Assembly: GCA_027660625.1 (NCBI GenBank)
Contig: JAQDNC010000007.1
Span: forward strand, 67,351 to 131,350
From: Coriobacteriaceae bacterium AM100-PB1-1D-6A
GTDB taxonomy: Bacteria; Actinomycetota; Coriobacteriia; Coriobacteriales; Coriobacteriaceae
Length of the DNA stretch: 64,000 nt
Direction: 5' to 3'
This document shows, piece by piece, positions 8,380-18,015 of this stretch (positions within the stretch are counted from its first letter, which is position 1; every line of letters begins with the position of its first letter). The translations under genes were made by a program, and so were the position numbers. Under the pieces are notes generated by a model. It was given only the letters and a program-made list of their open reading frames with translations. It was not told the origin of the DNA and ran no database searches.

Positions 8380-8385
8380 ATTATA
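8380..8385 (-). promoter_or_regulatory. TATAAT -10 box upstream of the YtxH-like gene
   Basis: On the minus strand GGGTATAATGG lies about 50 bases before the ATG. No consensus -35 is visible 17 bases upstream, so it may depend on an activator. Confidence 0.5.
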
Positions 8386-8464
8386 CCCGCAGCACAGCGC
8401 TTGCCGTCTTGCTCATCTGCGTACGGTAAAGGCGCAGGTACATGATGGTGATAAGCGGGTGAGC

Positions 8465-9310
8465 CTACTCCTGCGGCATGGCAGGCATGGCCACTGTAGC
8501 GCCCGGGTCCTCGCCGGCGCCGTCAACGAGCGGCAGCGCTCCCTCGCGCGCGGGGGCCACCGGAGCCGTCGCCGCACCACCGTAGACGGCAGCGGGGGCC
8601 TCATGGCTCTCAGCGGTCGCGCCCTCGGTATCGATTACCTCCTGCGGCTCGTCGTCAAAGCTCGGGACGCCCTGGGGCTCCGCGGGCTCGACCTCGACGG
8701 CCTCCTCGGCAGGGGCATCGTTGACAGACTCGGCGGCAACCTCGGCAGGCGCCTCGCCCTCGGTCGTGTCCCCGGCCTCGCCTTCGGCGTTCGCGGCGGC
8801 GACGGCCTCGTGCGGGTCCTTGCCCTCGGCCTCGGCACGCATGCCCAGTACCAGGTTACGCAGGCCCGCGACCGTACCGTCCACATCGGGAGCGGGCTGG
8901 TCGGCATGCAGATAGGCCCAATCCATCATAAAGGTCGCCGAAGACAGCGCGCCGATGGCCAGCGCGTCGTCGGGACACGAAAGCTCGACCTCAAAGACAC
9001 GCTCATCGTGCTCACTCACGCGAGTGCGGCCGCACGAAATGCTGCCAGCGAGACCGGTCTCGTTCATGAGCTCGACTGTCACGTGCTCCAGCAGATGGCA
9101 AAGCTCGGTCTGGCCCATGCAGTCCTGGAATTCGCGACCGGAATCGCCCAGGCACAGGTGCTTGGCAATCGCGGGCACCAGGTAATACACGCGCGCCGTG
9201 GCCTCGATGTCCTCCGAGGTCATGAGCGGCATGCCGGGGTTCACCAGCACGTGCGCGCAGATCTTGTCCTCGTTGACGGTGACCTTAAGGATGTTGAACA
9301 GGCCTGCCAT
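8465..9310 (-). CDS. Stand-alone protein resembling the cyanophycin synthetase N-domain (HxxEH motif)
   Basis: The N-terminal 150 residues form a compact alpha/beta domain containing C-H-L-L-E-H-V-T-V-E-L at about residues 70-80. The HLLEH...EL pattern matches, from memory, the N-terminal domain of cyanophycin synthetases, where an HxxEH metal site has been linked to peptidase activity. No ATP-grasp or Mur-ligase domain follows. The remaining half is a low-complexity Ala/Glu/Pro tail that looks disordered. The gene starts 24 bases after the CNNM/CorC gene and is probably co-transcribed with it. Its function is unknown, and the family link is a pattern match that needs a profile search. The ATG at 9310 follows a GGGGAG ribosome binding site. 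Confidence 0.6.
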   Translation of the reverse strand: MAGLFNILKVTVNEDKICAHVLVNPGMPLMTSEDIEATARVYYLVPAIAKHLCLGDSGREFQDCMGQTELCHLLEHVTVELMNETGLAGSISCGRTRVSEHDERVFEVELSCPDDALAIGALSSATFMMDWAYLHADQPAPDVDGTVAGLRNLVLGMRAEAEGKDPHEAVAAANAEGEAGDTTEGEAPAEVAAESVNDAPAEEAVEVEPAEPQGVPSFDDEPQEVIDTEGATAESHEAPAAVYGGAATAPVAPAREGALPLVDGAGEDPGATVAMPAMPQE

Positions 9311-9334
9311 AACTCTCCCCTACTCTTCCTTACC

Positions 9335-10708
9335 CTACTCGTCGCCGTCGTGCGGGTCCGCAGAGCCCGCACCAGACGCCGTCGGCTCGTCTGCCGAGGG
9401 CTCGGAATCCTTCTTATCGGTTTCGGCCGGAGCGATCACGCGAATGAGCGAGATGCGCTGGCCACGCATCGACTGCACCTTAAACTTGTACCCCGCAACC
9501 TCAAACACCTCTCCGATGTCGGGCACCGAGTCGCAAAGCTCCAAAATCCAGCCGGCGATGGTCTCATAATCATCGCTTTCCTCGAGCGGCCAACCAAGCT
9601 CAATCGCGTCATCGCACGAAAAACGCCCATCGACGAGCCACTCGCGGCGCGAAAGGCGCGTGAGGTACTTGTTGTCGGGGTCGAACTCGTCCTCGATCTC
9701 ACCCACGATCTCCTCGACGATGTCCTCGATGGTGATGATGCCGGCCGTGCCACCGTACTCGTCCACGACCACTACGATCTGGTCGTGCGAGGTCTGCATC
9801 TCGGACAGCAGCGGCAGGATGTCCTTGGTGTCGGGCACAAAGGTGGCGTCGCGCAAAAAGTCGGCGATGGGCTGGTCGCCCTTGCCGTCGAGCGAAGGCT
9901 GGATCAGGTCCTTGATGTGCGCGATGCCGGCGACGTTGTCGGGATCCTCGTGATAGACGGGGATGCGGCTAAAGCCGGTCTGGCGCATGGCGGACAGCAC
10001 GTCGGCGACCGTTTCGTCGTCCTCGCACATGGTGGTGTCCACGCGCGGCACCATGACCTCGCGGGCAACGGTGTCTCCCAGGTCGAAGATCTCGTGGATC
10101 ATGCGCTTTTCCTCGTCGAGCAGATCGTCCTGCTCCGAGACCATGTATTTGATCTCTTCCTCCGAGACGTTTTGGCGGTCGTCGGCGCTCTTGATGCGCA
10201 GGATGCGGGCCAGGCCGTCGGAGCAGGCACCGGTCAGCCACACGAGCGGGCGGGCGATCTTTTGGAACACGGAGAGCGGTCCCACGACCTGCTTGGATAC
10301 GCCTTCGGCATTAGCCAGGCCGATGCGCTTGGGCACAAGCTCGCCAACCACGATGGACACGAAGGCGACGGCGACGGTGATGATGACCGGCGCCAGGCCG
10401 CGCGCGATGGCAGAGAGCGGCGCGATGCCAAAGCTCATGAGCCACGTGGCAAGCGGGTCGGACAGGCTCGTCGAGGCGACGGCGGACGAGGCGAAGCCCA
10501 CGAGCGTGATGGCGACCTGGATGGTGGCGAGCAGCTGGTCGGAGTCGGCGGCCAGCTTAATGGCGCGCTCGGCGCGCTTGTCGCCTTCCTCGGCATCGTG
10601 CTCCAACACGGCGCGCTTAGCCGTGGTGAGCGCCATCTCGGACATGGAGAAGTAGCCGTTGATGAGGGTCAAAACGAGGGTGGTGATAAGGGAGATGGTT
10701 ATGTCCAT
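9335..10708 (-). CDS. CNNM / CorC (hemolysin C-like) membrane protein with CBS pair
   Basis: This 457-residue protein has a DUF21/CNNM membrane domain (about residues 1-190, with LINGYFSMSEMALTTAKR at the start), two CBS domains (about 210-335, including VPRVDTTM and VVVDEYGGTAGIIT) and a C-terminal CorC/HlyC domain (about 350-435). CNNM/CorC proteins export or regulate Mg2+ and other divalent cations; the hemolysin label is historical. With the NRMT-like and MgtE-like genes nearby, the 2-11 kb segment is rich in Mg homeostasis functions, although this gene is in a different transcription unit. The serine, asparagine and glutamate-rich first helix, which carries the Mg site in CorC, appears intact. 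The tail after residue 435 is acidic and probably disordered. Confidence 0.9.
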   Translation of the reverse strand: MDITISLITTLVLTLINGYFSMSEMALTTAKRAVLEHDAEEGDKRAERAIKLAADSDQLLATIQVAITLVGFASSAVASTSLSDPLATWLMSFGIAPLSAIARGLAPVIITVAVAFVSIVVGELVPKRIGLANAEGVSKQVVGPLSVFQKIARPLVWLTGACSDGLARILRIKSADDRQNVSEEEIKYMVSEQDDLLDEEKRMIHEIFDLGDTVAREVMVPRVDTTMCEDDETVADVLSAMRQTGFSRIPVYHEDPDNVAGIAHIKDLIQPSLDGKGDQPIADFLRDATFVPDTKDILPLLSEMQTSHDQIVVVVDEYGGTAGIITIEDIVEEIVGEIEDEFDPDNKYLTRLSRREWLVDGRFSCDDAIELGWPLEESDDYETIAGWILELCDSVPDIGEVFEVAGYKFKVQSMRGQRISLIRVIAPAETDKKDSEPSADEPTASGAGSADPHDGDE

Positions 10709-10816
10709 CGGGAGTTTCTCGAACCTCCAAGATTCGGGACGTTAGGGTAAAACGTTGATGGCGGATAGGGCAATTGCGCTGGCGACCGAGCGGGGGCACG
10801 GGCGCTGGCGTGGTCG

Positions 10817-11500
10817 CTAGATTACGAAGAGGATCACCGCCATGAACTGGAAGATGCTGCCGGCGAGCACCCACAGGTGAAACACGCTGTGCAGATAGCG
10901 CACGTTTTTGGCGATATAGAACGGCACGCCCGCGGTGTAGCACACGCCGCCGACGGCGAGCAGGGCAAGCGCCACGGGGTTGAGCAGTGCCACAAGTTCG
11001 GGCAGCTTAAAGACAACGAGCCAGCCCATCAGCAGGTAGACCAGGCCACTTACCCAGTGCGGTTGACGCTCGCGCATAAAGCACTCGAGGGCGATGCCGA
11101 TAATGGCGATGGCCCATACGGCAAAGAACAGCATAGGACCGCCGTCGTTTGCGAGCGTGATGAGACAAAACGGCGTATAGCTGCCGGCTATGAGCAGGTA
11201 GATGCAGCTGTGGTCGATAATGCGAAACACGCGCTTGGCGCGAGCGGGCTGAATCGCATGGTAGAGCGTGGAGGCAAGGTATTCGAGGATAATGCTGACA
11301 CCATAGACAATCGCCGCGGCCATGTGGGCCGGGCCTCCGCCGCGCAGGGCAGCAAATACGATCAGGAGTACCAGGCCCGCGATACCCAGCAGGCAGCCGA
11401 CACCATGGGTGACGGAGTTCATGATCTCCTCGCCCACCGTGTAGTGTGGAACGGCCGCGGTCTTGGGTCGCGGCTTAGAACTGTCGCTCGAATCGGACAT
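10817..11500 (-). CDS. Hemolysin III / PAQR family membrane protein
   Basis: A 227-residue integral membrane protein with seven hydrophobic segments of the YqfA/hemolysin III type, a bacterial branch of the PAQR superfamily. The family signature is visible: NSVTHGVGCLLG near the N-terminus, YHAIQPARAKRVFRIIDHSCIYLLIAGSY cut into its helical parts in the middle, and HSVFHLWV near the C-terminus. The conserved Ser/His/Asp/His residues form a probable metal site, and some PAQR relatives act as hydrolases or receptors. The ATG at 11500 is chosen because GGAGG lies 11 bases upstream; an earlier TTG would place that site inside the gene. The gene is divergent from the hydrolase at 11687. Physiological role is unknown. 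Confidence 0.85.
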   Translation of the reverse strand: MSDSSDSSKPRPKTAAVPHYTVGEEIMNSVTHGVGCLLGIAGLVLLIVFAALRGGGPAHMAAAIVYGVSIILEYLASTLYHAIQPARAKRVFRIIDHSCIYLLIAGSYTPFCLITLANDGGPMLFFAVWAIAIIGIALECFMRERQPHWVSGLVYLLMGWLVVFKLPELVALLNPVALALLAVGGVCYTAGVPFYIAKNVRYLHSVFHLWVLAGSIFQFMAVILFVI

Positions 11501-11607
11501 GCCGGTTATATCCTCCAACGTAAAGAGTTCTCAACACTATATCAAAGCGTCTAGGTACGTGCGAAATTTGCACCATACGTGACCCTTTGTTTACCCATTC
11601 TTTGCCT

Positions 11608-11666
11608 GTTGACGCATCAACGGCGAACGTCCATAATGCGCTTGCATTAAATGTTGACGTATTAAC
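11608..11666 (+). promoter_or_regulatory. Promoter with duplicated operator-like palindrome
   Basis: GTTGACGCATCAAC (11608-11621) and GTTGACGTATTAAC (11653-11666) are two versions of one palindrome, 45 bp apart. The first contains the -35 TTGACG, followed after exactly 17 bases by CATAAT (11632-11637). The second lies just downstream of the expected start site. This is the geometry of a repressor bound at two sites around a promoter for the hydrolase gene. AGGAG (11674-11678) is the ribosome binding site. Confidence 0.6.
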
Positions 11667-11686
11667 ATCTTATAGGAGAATACCGC

Positions 11687-12652
11687 ATGGCTCAAAACGC
11701 ACGTTCCCATCGAAAGCTCAAGATGGCCGGCATCGTTGCACTGGTGGTTGTCGTTGTGCTGCTCGGATTTGCCGGCAACTTTCTGTTTGACTTCGCGCTG
11801 AATCCCCAAGCGCCGTACACCATGAAGATGATGCAGAATAGCAAGAACGACAAAGAAGGCGAGCAGCCGGATGCCGAGGACACCGAGGCGCGGGCATGGT
11901 TTAAAGAAAACCGCAAGAGCAGCAGCCTCACCGCAGATGACGGAACCGAGCTCGCCGCTTGGTTTTTTGCCGCCTCGGAGAACACCCACGATTACGCCGT
12001 CTGCCTGCATGGATATACCAACGAGCCCATCGGCATGGCCCGATACGTCAAGCGATTCCACGACCGCGGCATGAACGTGCTCGCGCCTGCCGCCCGCGCC
12101 CACGAGCGCTCCGGCGGCGACTATATCGGCATGGGCTGGCCCGAGCGGCTCGATATCGTTGCATGGATTGGGCGGATCGTTGCGGCCGACCCCGAGGCGC
12201 GCATCCTGGTCTTTGGCGAGTCGATGGGTGCAGCAACTGCCATGAACGTCGCGGGGGAATCTCTACCCGCAAACGTAAAATGCATTATCGAGGACTGTGG
12301 TTATACGAGTGTTTGGGACGAGTTTTCCCTGCAACTCAAGGACGTGTTCGGCCTGCCCAGCTTTCCCTTGCTCGATGTAGCAAACTTGGTGTGCAACGTG
12401 CGCGCGGGCTACGACTTTCATAAGGCGAGCAGTGTGGAGCAACTCAAACACGCGACGGTTCCCATGCTGTTTATCCACGGCGACCAGGACACCTTTGTGC
12501 CGTACAGCATGCTCGACCAAAACTACGACGCGTGCGCCAGCAAGGTCAAGCAAAAGCTCACCATCCATGGCGCCACCCACGCCAAGAGTGCGCAAGTTGA
12601 CCCCGAGCTCTACTGGAACACAGTCAACAACTTCCTCGACGAGTATTTTTAG
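11687..12652 (+). CDS. Membrane-anchored alpha/beta hydrolase
   Basis: A 321-residue serine hydrolase with an N-terminal membrane anchor (about residues 12-35) and an extracytoplasmic catalytic domain. The nucleophile elbow is G-E-S-M-G near residue 180, the acid lies in HGDQDTFVP near 263 and the histidine in HGATHAKS near 298. The oxyanion region is LHGYTNEP. This is the layout of the YqkD/FrsA-like group, whose members act as esterases or peptidases on unknown substrates. The ATG at 11687 has an AGGAG site and a strong promoter. The two-site operator upstream suggests tight control, but no regulator gene lies next to it. Downstream are 37 bases and then long-hairpin element A. Confidence 0.85.
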   Translation: MAQNARSHRKLKMAGIVALVVVVVLLGFAGNFLFDFALNPQAPYTMKMMQNSKNDKEGEQPDAEDTEARAWFKENRKSSSLTADDGTELAAWFFAASENTHDYAVCLHGYTNEPIGMARYVKRFHDRGMNVLAPAARAHERSGGDYIGMGWPERLDIVAWIGRIVAADPEARILVFGESMGAATAMNVAGESLPANVKCIIEDCGYTSVWDEFSLQLKDVFGLPSFPLLDVANLVCNVRAGYDFHKASSVEQLKHATVPMLFIHGDQDTFVPYSMLDQNYDACASKVKQKLTIHGATHAKSAQVDPELYWNTVNNFLDEYF

Positions 12653-12689
12653 GCGAATAGCAACGTCTGAGGCTTTATCTGACCCCCTA

Positions 12690-12821
12690 TTTTCGGAAGT
12701 ATGCGGCAAAATCTGGAACTGCCGACCAGACCACAGTTTTACCAACAATTTATCAGGGGTTTTGTTGCCAAAAAATGTCGTGTGTTCGGCGGTCTCGAAA
12801 TTTGCCGCATACTTCCGGAAA
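12690..12821. repeat. Long-hairpin element A (132 bp)
   Basis: The arms contain CGGAAGTATGCGGCAAA and TTTGCCGCATACTTCCG at the two ends; over 21 bases they differ at one position, which leaves a G-U pair on the plus strand. The interior carries GGGGTTTTGTT in the place where other family members carry CTGCGGTTTT. It separates the convergent hydrolase and DUF362 genes and could terminate both. Confidence 0.6.
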
Positions 12822-12903
12822 GCCGACCGCGAGCGCTGTGCTCACGGGCGGCTTTTGCTCAACTAACGCTACAAAGGCGCTTGTTTTGTCCAATAGATAG
12901 GCG

Positions 12904-14109
12904 CTATTTGACCTCGATGAGCTCGTACTTGCTCGTGCCCAGGCCGATCTTCTCGGCGTGCGCGATGCAGGTGCGCCAGTCGGTGTCGGGATGCGTGATG
13001 CAGAAGGGGTCCTTGGCCTGATCGCCCTCCAGATGCTCGTGGTTGTGCTCCATCTTGGCCGCGCTATCGGTGAGCTCGGTGTTGGGCAGCAGCTCGGATG
13101 CCATGACGGCGTCGGCGCAGGCCTGGTCGATGGCGACCGGGTCGAAGCTCGCGAACATGCCGATATCGTTGACGATGGGCGTGTCGTTTTCGGGATGGCA
13201 GTCGCAGTTGGGGCTAATGTCCATGGCGAGCGAAATGTGGAAGCTCGGGCGGCCGTCGACGACGGCCTTGGTGTACTCGGCGATCTTACAGTTGAGCACG
13301 TCGGCCGCGGCGTCATAGCCGGGCTTGATGGCGTCCTGGTTGCACACGCCGATGCAGCGGCCGCAACCCACGCAGCGATCGTGGTCGATGGCGGCCACGT
13401 GGACCGTGCGGGTGTTACCGTTGGCAAGCTCGCGCTCGCGGGTGTCGTCAAACGAGATAGCGTTGTGCGCACAGACCTTTTCGCAGGCACGGCAGCCAAC
13501 ACAGTGCTCGGTCGCGACGTTCGGCTTGCCGGCGGCATGCTGCTCCATCTTGCCGGCACGGCTGCCGCCTCCCATGCCCAGGTTCTTCATGGCGCCGCCA
13601 AAGCCGGCCTGCTCATGGCCCTTAAAGTGGGTGAGGCTGATCACGATATCGGCGTCCATGAGAGCCTGACCGATCTTGGCCTCGCGCACGTACTCGCCGC
13701 CCTCGACCGGGACGAGTGCCTCGTCGGTGCCCTTGAGGCCGTCGGCGATGATGATCTGGCAGCCCGTGGCATACGGGGTAAAACCGTTCTGGTAGGCGGT
13801 ATCGATGTGCTCGAGCGCGTTTTTGCGGCTACCCACATAGAGCGTATTGCAGTCGGTGAGGAAGGGCTTGCCTCCCAGCTCCTTCACGACATCCGCGACG
13901 GCGCGAGCGTAGTTGGGGCGCAAAAAGCTCAGATTGCCCAGCTCGCCAAAGTGAATCTTGATGGCGACGAACTTGTTCTCAAAGTCGATCTGCTCGATAC
14001 CGGCGTGACGGATGAGGCGCTTGAGCTTGTCGAGCTGGCTCTCGCGAGCATGCGTGCGCAGGTTGGTAAAGTACACCTTTGCCGGTGCTGCGGGTGCGGT
14101 TGCGGTCAT
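12904..14109 (-). CDS. DUF362 protein with two [4Fe-4S] ferredoxin motifs
   Basis: A 401-residue cytoplasmic iron-sulfur protein. The N-terminal and C-terminal parts form a DUF362 domain (KIHFGELGN..., SLTHFKGHEQAGFGGAMKNLGMG cut across residues 160-185). A bacterial dicluster ferredoxin insert occupies about residues 205-265, with C-V-G-C-R-A-C-E-K-V-C and C-V-G-C-G-R-C-I-G-V-C, each loading one [4Fe-4S] cluster. DUF362-ferredoxin proteins are common in anaerobes and are thought to carry electrons for unknown reductive reactions. There is no operon partner: the gene lies between long-hairpin element A and the repeat cluster at 14192-14358. A further Cys pair, PNCDCHPEND, near residue 300 may add a metal site. 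Confidence 0.85.
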   Translation of the reverse strand: MTATAPAAPAKVYFTNLRTHARESQLDKLKRLIRHAGIEQIDFENKFVAIKIHFGELGNLSFLRPNYARAVADVVKELGGKPFLTDCNTLYVGSRKNALEHIDTAYQNGFTPYATGCQIIIADGLKGTDEALVPVEGGEYVREAKIGQALMDADIVISLTHFKGHEQAGFGGAMKNLGMGGGSRAGKMEQHAAGKPNVATEHCVGCRACEKVCAHNAISFDDTRERELANGNTRTVHVAAIDHDRCVGCGRCIGVCNQDAIKPGYDAAADVLNCKIAEYTKAVVDGRPSFHISLAMDISPNCDCHPENDTPIVNDIGMFASFDPVAIDQACADAVMASELLPNTELTDSAAKMEHNHEHLEGDQAKDPFCITHPDTDWRTCIAHAEKIGLGTSKYELIEVK

Positions 14110-14191
14110 AGATCTATCCCCTCGGTCTATATGGCGTTACAGACATAAGAGGATGGTACCCGTTGAAGCAGGGTTAATGTCAAGCACGGCG

Positions 14192-14358
14192 CCCAGTCAT
14201 TGGGTAGTCATTGGGGACAGACTTAAATGACTGAAACCACTCATTGGGGACAGACTTAAATGAGTGCCGCCAGGGACAGTCCTTGCCGGCCCGGCCAGCG
14301 AGCCGGCGAATCGGCAAAGACCGTCCCCGATGACTAGTCGTTTAAGAACGTCCCCGAT
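14192..14358. repeat. Repeat cluster: GGGGACAGACTTAAATGA units and a GC-rich hairpin
   Basis: Two copies of TCATTGGGGACAGACTTAAA (14208 and 14241) are followed by a hairpin GGGACAGTCCTTGCCG...CGGCAAAGACCGTCCC (about 14273-14327) and two truncated GTCCCCGATGACTA units. The 72-bp hairpin part recurs almost identically at 17882-17954. The cluster lies directly downstream of the FtsX-type permease gene and looks like a REP/BIME-type array. Confidence 0.7.
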
Positions 14359-14360
14359 GA

Positions 14361-17027
14361 CTACTCTTGGACTTTGAGGGCTTCGGCCAGGCTGACGCGC
14401 CTGATAGAACGCGTGTGTAGCAGCGCCACGACCAGGTAGGTCGCAAAGCCAATGCCCACGCACGCCGTCATGGACCAAGCGGGCACGTAGATCTCGATAT
14501 TGCCGTTGTAGGCGAGCAGCATCGAGCGGAAGATGGCCGTAAGCGAGCCAATAATGACCGGCAGGCTCAGCACAAGCGACGCCACCACGCACAGCGTGAT
14601 CGAGCGGATGTACAGATGCGAGATCTCGCTATCGCGATAGCCAAAGACCTTCATGTAGCTGATCGACCGGGCGCTGTGGTCGATCACAGCCTTGGTCAGC
14701 AGGTACATAAACAGCAGAAAGATAAACACCGCGAGCCCAACCATCATTCCGATCATTTTGCTCATCATGCCGATAAACTGGTCGCCCACGGCGCGCATGT
14801 CGTCGGGCGTGGTGTCGCCGGCAAAGTAACGCGCATCGAGATCGAGCTTCTCGTCGCTCACATAGCCGTTAAAGTAGGCGGCGTCGTTGTCGAACAGCTC
14901 GTTAAAGTCGTCGATACTCATATAGATATTCATGTCCGACTTGGAGCCCCAGGCACAGTCCTTGCCCGCGTACTCAAGGGAATAATGCTCGCCCTCGTAC
15001 TTGTCGCCGAGCGTGACCTTCTGACCCTCGCTCCAGCCAAACTTATCGAGCAGACCGCCGCCAAAGACGATGCGCCCATCGCCGACGTTGAGGTCTTTCC
15101 AATAGCGCGAATCGGTTGAAATGCCGTAGACGGAAATCGTCTCCTCGCCATTTCCATCGCCGCGGTCGTATTGCAGCTGGTAAACGGCGTATTTCTCAGC
15201 CTGTGCGATTGCGCCCGCGCCGTTGTCGGTCGTATTGACCGGGTGAATATCGTCGTTGTCAGTGTCAATCTTGGAGGCTTTGTCGATCAGGTCGATAGCC
15301 TCATCACGGTTGCAGCCGAGGGCATCGGCAAGATCATCGAGGCGCGCATAAAGCGCATCCTTCTTGTCCTGGACCTTGGCAAGCGCATCCTGCGCCGCAG
15401 TCAGGCTCTCGGCAGACGGAGATGCGGTCGCGGCATCGGCTGCCGTCTGCGCCGCATCGGCCGCGTCGTCAAGCTCGTCATCGGCATCCTGGGCAGCGGT
15501 TAGCAGCGCGCCGTCAACCGACTGCAAGCGTTCGAGTGCCGACCACTGCTCGCGCTCCTCGGCGGTGCCCTCGAGCTCCAGCGGCGCCTTGAGCGTGTAC
15601 TGGTGCTCGGCGACCAAGCTCGTCTCGAGGTTGTCCGCGTAGTGCGTCATCGTGGGCAGAATCGCCAGGCCAAAGAGCAGCAGCAGCGAGGCAAACGCAA
15701 TGCCCACGAAGAGCGTGGCGAAGTTGCCCAGGTTGCGCAGGAAGATGCGCAGGCGGAAGCGCGAGACAAAGCCCATGCGCTCCGGCAGCTGCAGGCCGCG
15801 CTTGGTGCCCGATTTGCCGCTCGCCTCGTGACGAAGGAATTGCAACGGCGTCTTGCCCATTTTGCGAAGCAAGCCCACCAGCGTGATGAGGATGAGCGCA
15901 GCGGCGGGAACCACGGCGCACTTCACAAAGATCTCCCAGCTCCAGTACACCTGGAAGGGCGGCAGGCTGTACGAACCGTAATAGAGGCTGCGCATGGGCT
16001 CGGTAAAGAACACAACGCCGAGCGCAGTGCCCAAAAGCGCCGCGACCACGCCCAAGATGGCGGGAAGTGCAAGGTAGTGCAGCACGATCTCGCGGCGGCG
16101 ATAGCCGCTGGCGAGCAGCGTGCCGATGATGGCGCTCTCCTCCTCGATGGTGGCGTCGGTAAGGACCACAAAGACGAACGCCATGATCACGATGATGATG
16201 TCGAGCAGCGTCATCCACATCATAGAGTCGCCGTCTACGTCGTCGCGCGCATAGCCAATGCCCTGATTCGAATCGGCGTCGATCAGATCGTCCACGCGCG
16301 CATCGGCATCGGTCAGCGCCTCGACCATATCCTGCTCCGCATCGATGCGGTCCGCAGTGGAGAGGTCGCGATCGGTAAAGGTAAAGGAGTAGGTGTAGGC
16401 GGGCGCGCCGCCGACGTCCTCGAGCGCGGCAAAGCCAGCGTCGGTGACCTCGGCCACGCCATAGGTGATGGTGTTCACCGTAAAGTCGGAGTTGTTGAGG
16501 AACAGCGCCTGGTTATCGGGCTGAGTTATGATGCCGCAGATGGTGTAGGTGCGACCCTCGAGCTCGACTTTATCGCCCACGGACAGGTTGTTATTGGTGG
16601 CGAAGACACGGTCGATGGCCACCTCATCGTCCGTCTTGGGCTCCTTGCCCTCACAGTAGGACGCGATATCGACCTTGGTGCGGTGTGCGTAGGTGCGCAG
16701 CGTGCGCTTGGTGCCATCGTCGCCGGCGGTCTTTTTGATGATGGCGTCGATGGAGAAATTCTTGTAGAGCGTGACGCCGCCGACGTCGCCGGCTGCACCC
16801 TCGGCTGCCTTGAGCTGGTCTTTGGTGGCCTCGAAAGAGGTGGTCACGCGGCCGTCCTCAATCGTGTACGCATCGCGCATGTCGTCGATAAGGCAACCGA
16901 TGGAATACGCTGCGAGCAAAAAGCCCGAGGTAAGGGCGATGCTTCCGCACATAAGCAAAAAGATGCCCAGGTACTTGCCGATATTGCGGCGCAGCTCGCG
17001 CGGGAGACGTTTTGTGAGAGGTGTCAT
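14361..17027 (-). CDS. FtsX/MacB-type ABC transporter permease
   Basis: An 888-residue permease with two FtsX domains. One membrane helix lies near residues 17-40. A large extracytoplasmic domain follows, then three helices (about 275-400), a fourth near 440-465, a second extracytoplasmic domain with an Ala/Asp-rich coiled coil (about 500-590), and three C-terminal helices (about 770-875). Such proteins pair with a cytoplasmic ATPase as mechanotransmission exporters of peptides, antibiotics or lipoproteins. The partner ATPase gene ends 8 bases upstream. The ATG at 17027 is chosen over a TTG that overlaps the ATPase stop. Substrate cannot be inferred; peptide-antibiotic export or defence is plausible. 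Confidence 0.9.
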   Translation of the reverse strand: MTPLTKRLPRELRRNIGKYLGIFLLMCGSIALTSGFLLAAYSIGCLIDDMRDAYTIEDGRVTTSFEATKDQLKAAEGAAGDVGGVTLYKNFSIDAIIKKTAGDDGTKRTLRTYAHRTKVDIASYCEGKEPKTDDEVAIDRVFATNNNLSVGDKVELEGRTYTICGIITQPDNQALFLNNSDFTVNTITYGVAEVTDAGFAALEDVGGAPAYTYSFTFTDRDLSTADRIDAEQDMVEALTDADARVDDLIDADSNQGIGYARDDVDGDSMMWMTLLDIIIVIMAFVFVVLTDATIEEESAIIGTLLASGYRRREIVLHYLALPAILGVVAALLGTALGVVFFTEPMRSLYYGSYSLPPFQVYWSWEIFVKCAVVPAAALILITLVGLLRKMGKTPLQFLRHEASGKSGTKRGLQLPERMGFVSRFRLRIFLRNLGNFATLFVGIAFASLLLLFGLAILPTMTHYADNLETSLVAEHQYTLKAPLELEGTAEEREQWSALERLQSVDGALLTAAQDADDELDDAADAAQTAADAATASPSAESLTAAQDALAKVQDKKDALYARLDDLADALGCNRDEAIDLIDKASKIDTDNDDIHPVNTTDNGAGAIAQAEKYAVYQLQYDRGDGNGEETISVYGISTDSRYWKDLNVGDGRIVFGGGLLDKFGWSEGQKVTLGDKYEGEHYSLEYAGKDCAWGSKSDMNIYMSIDDFNELFDNDAAYFNGYVSDEKLDLDARYFAGDTTPDDMRAVGDQFIGMMSKMIGMMVGLAVFIFLLFMYLLTKAVIDHSARSISYMKVFGYRDSEISHLYIRSITLCVVASLVLSLPVIIGSLTAIFRSMLLAYNGNIEIYVPAWSMTACVGIGFATYLVVALLHTRSIRRVSLAEALKVQE

Positions 17028-17035
17028 GGCGCCGC

Positions 17036-17749
<714 letters not shown>

Positions 17750-17823
17750 GCTATCCCCCATTGTTAGCCTGTTGCTACTTTAATAGGGTAATAGTAAACC
17801 CGGGCGAACTATTTTCCAACCTA

Positions 17824-18004
17824 CTCATTGGGGACAGACTTAAATGAGCGATTTCACTCATTTAAGTCTGTCCCCCATGAGTGCCGCCAGGGACAGCTCT
17901 TGCCAGCCCGGCCGGCGAGCCGGCGAATCGGCAAAGACTGTCCCCAATGACTAGGCGGAAAGGAGTGTCCCTATCTGCCGGCAGAAAAGGAACGTCCCCA
18001 AGTG
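17824..18004. repeat. Repeat cluster with long inverted GGGGACAGACTTAAATGA pair
   Basis: Two TCATTGGGGACAGACTTAAA units face each other (17824-17848 and 17857-17881) and form a 25-bp stem with one mismatch. They are followed by the same 72-bp GC-rich hairpin unit seen at 14264-14335 and by an inverted copy of the 1806-1852 repeat (17956-18004). The cluster separates the two ABC exporter operons. Confidence 0.7.
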
Positions 18005-18015
18005 ACGGGTTGTGG

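Noticed and set aside
8177..10750. 857-codon plus-strand open frame opposite the CorC and HxxEH genes
   Set aside because: It is the antisense of well-conserved CNNM/CorC coding sequence; its translation is low-complexity Arg/His/Asp-rich and has no domain. Long antisense frames are common in high-GC DNA.
10817..10943. Hemolysin activity of the hemolysin III and CorC proteins
   Set aside because: The names are historical; the domains indicate PAQR-like and Mg-transport functions, and nothing supports a toxin.
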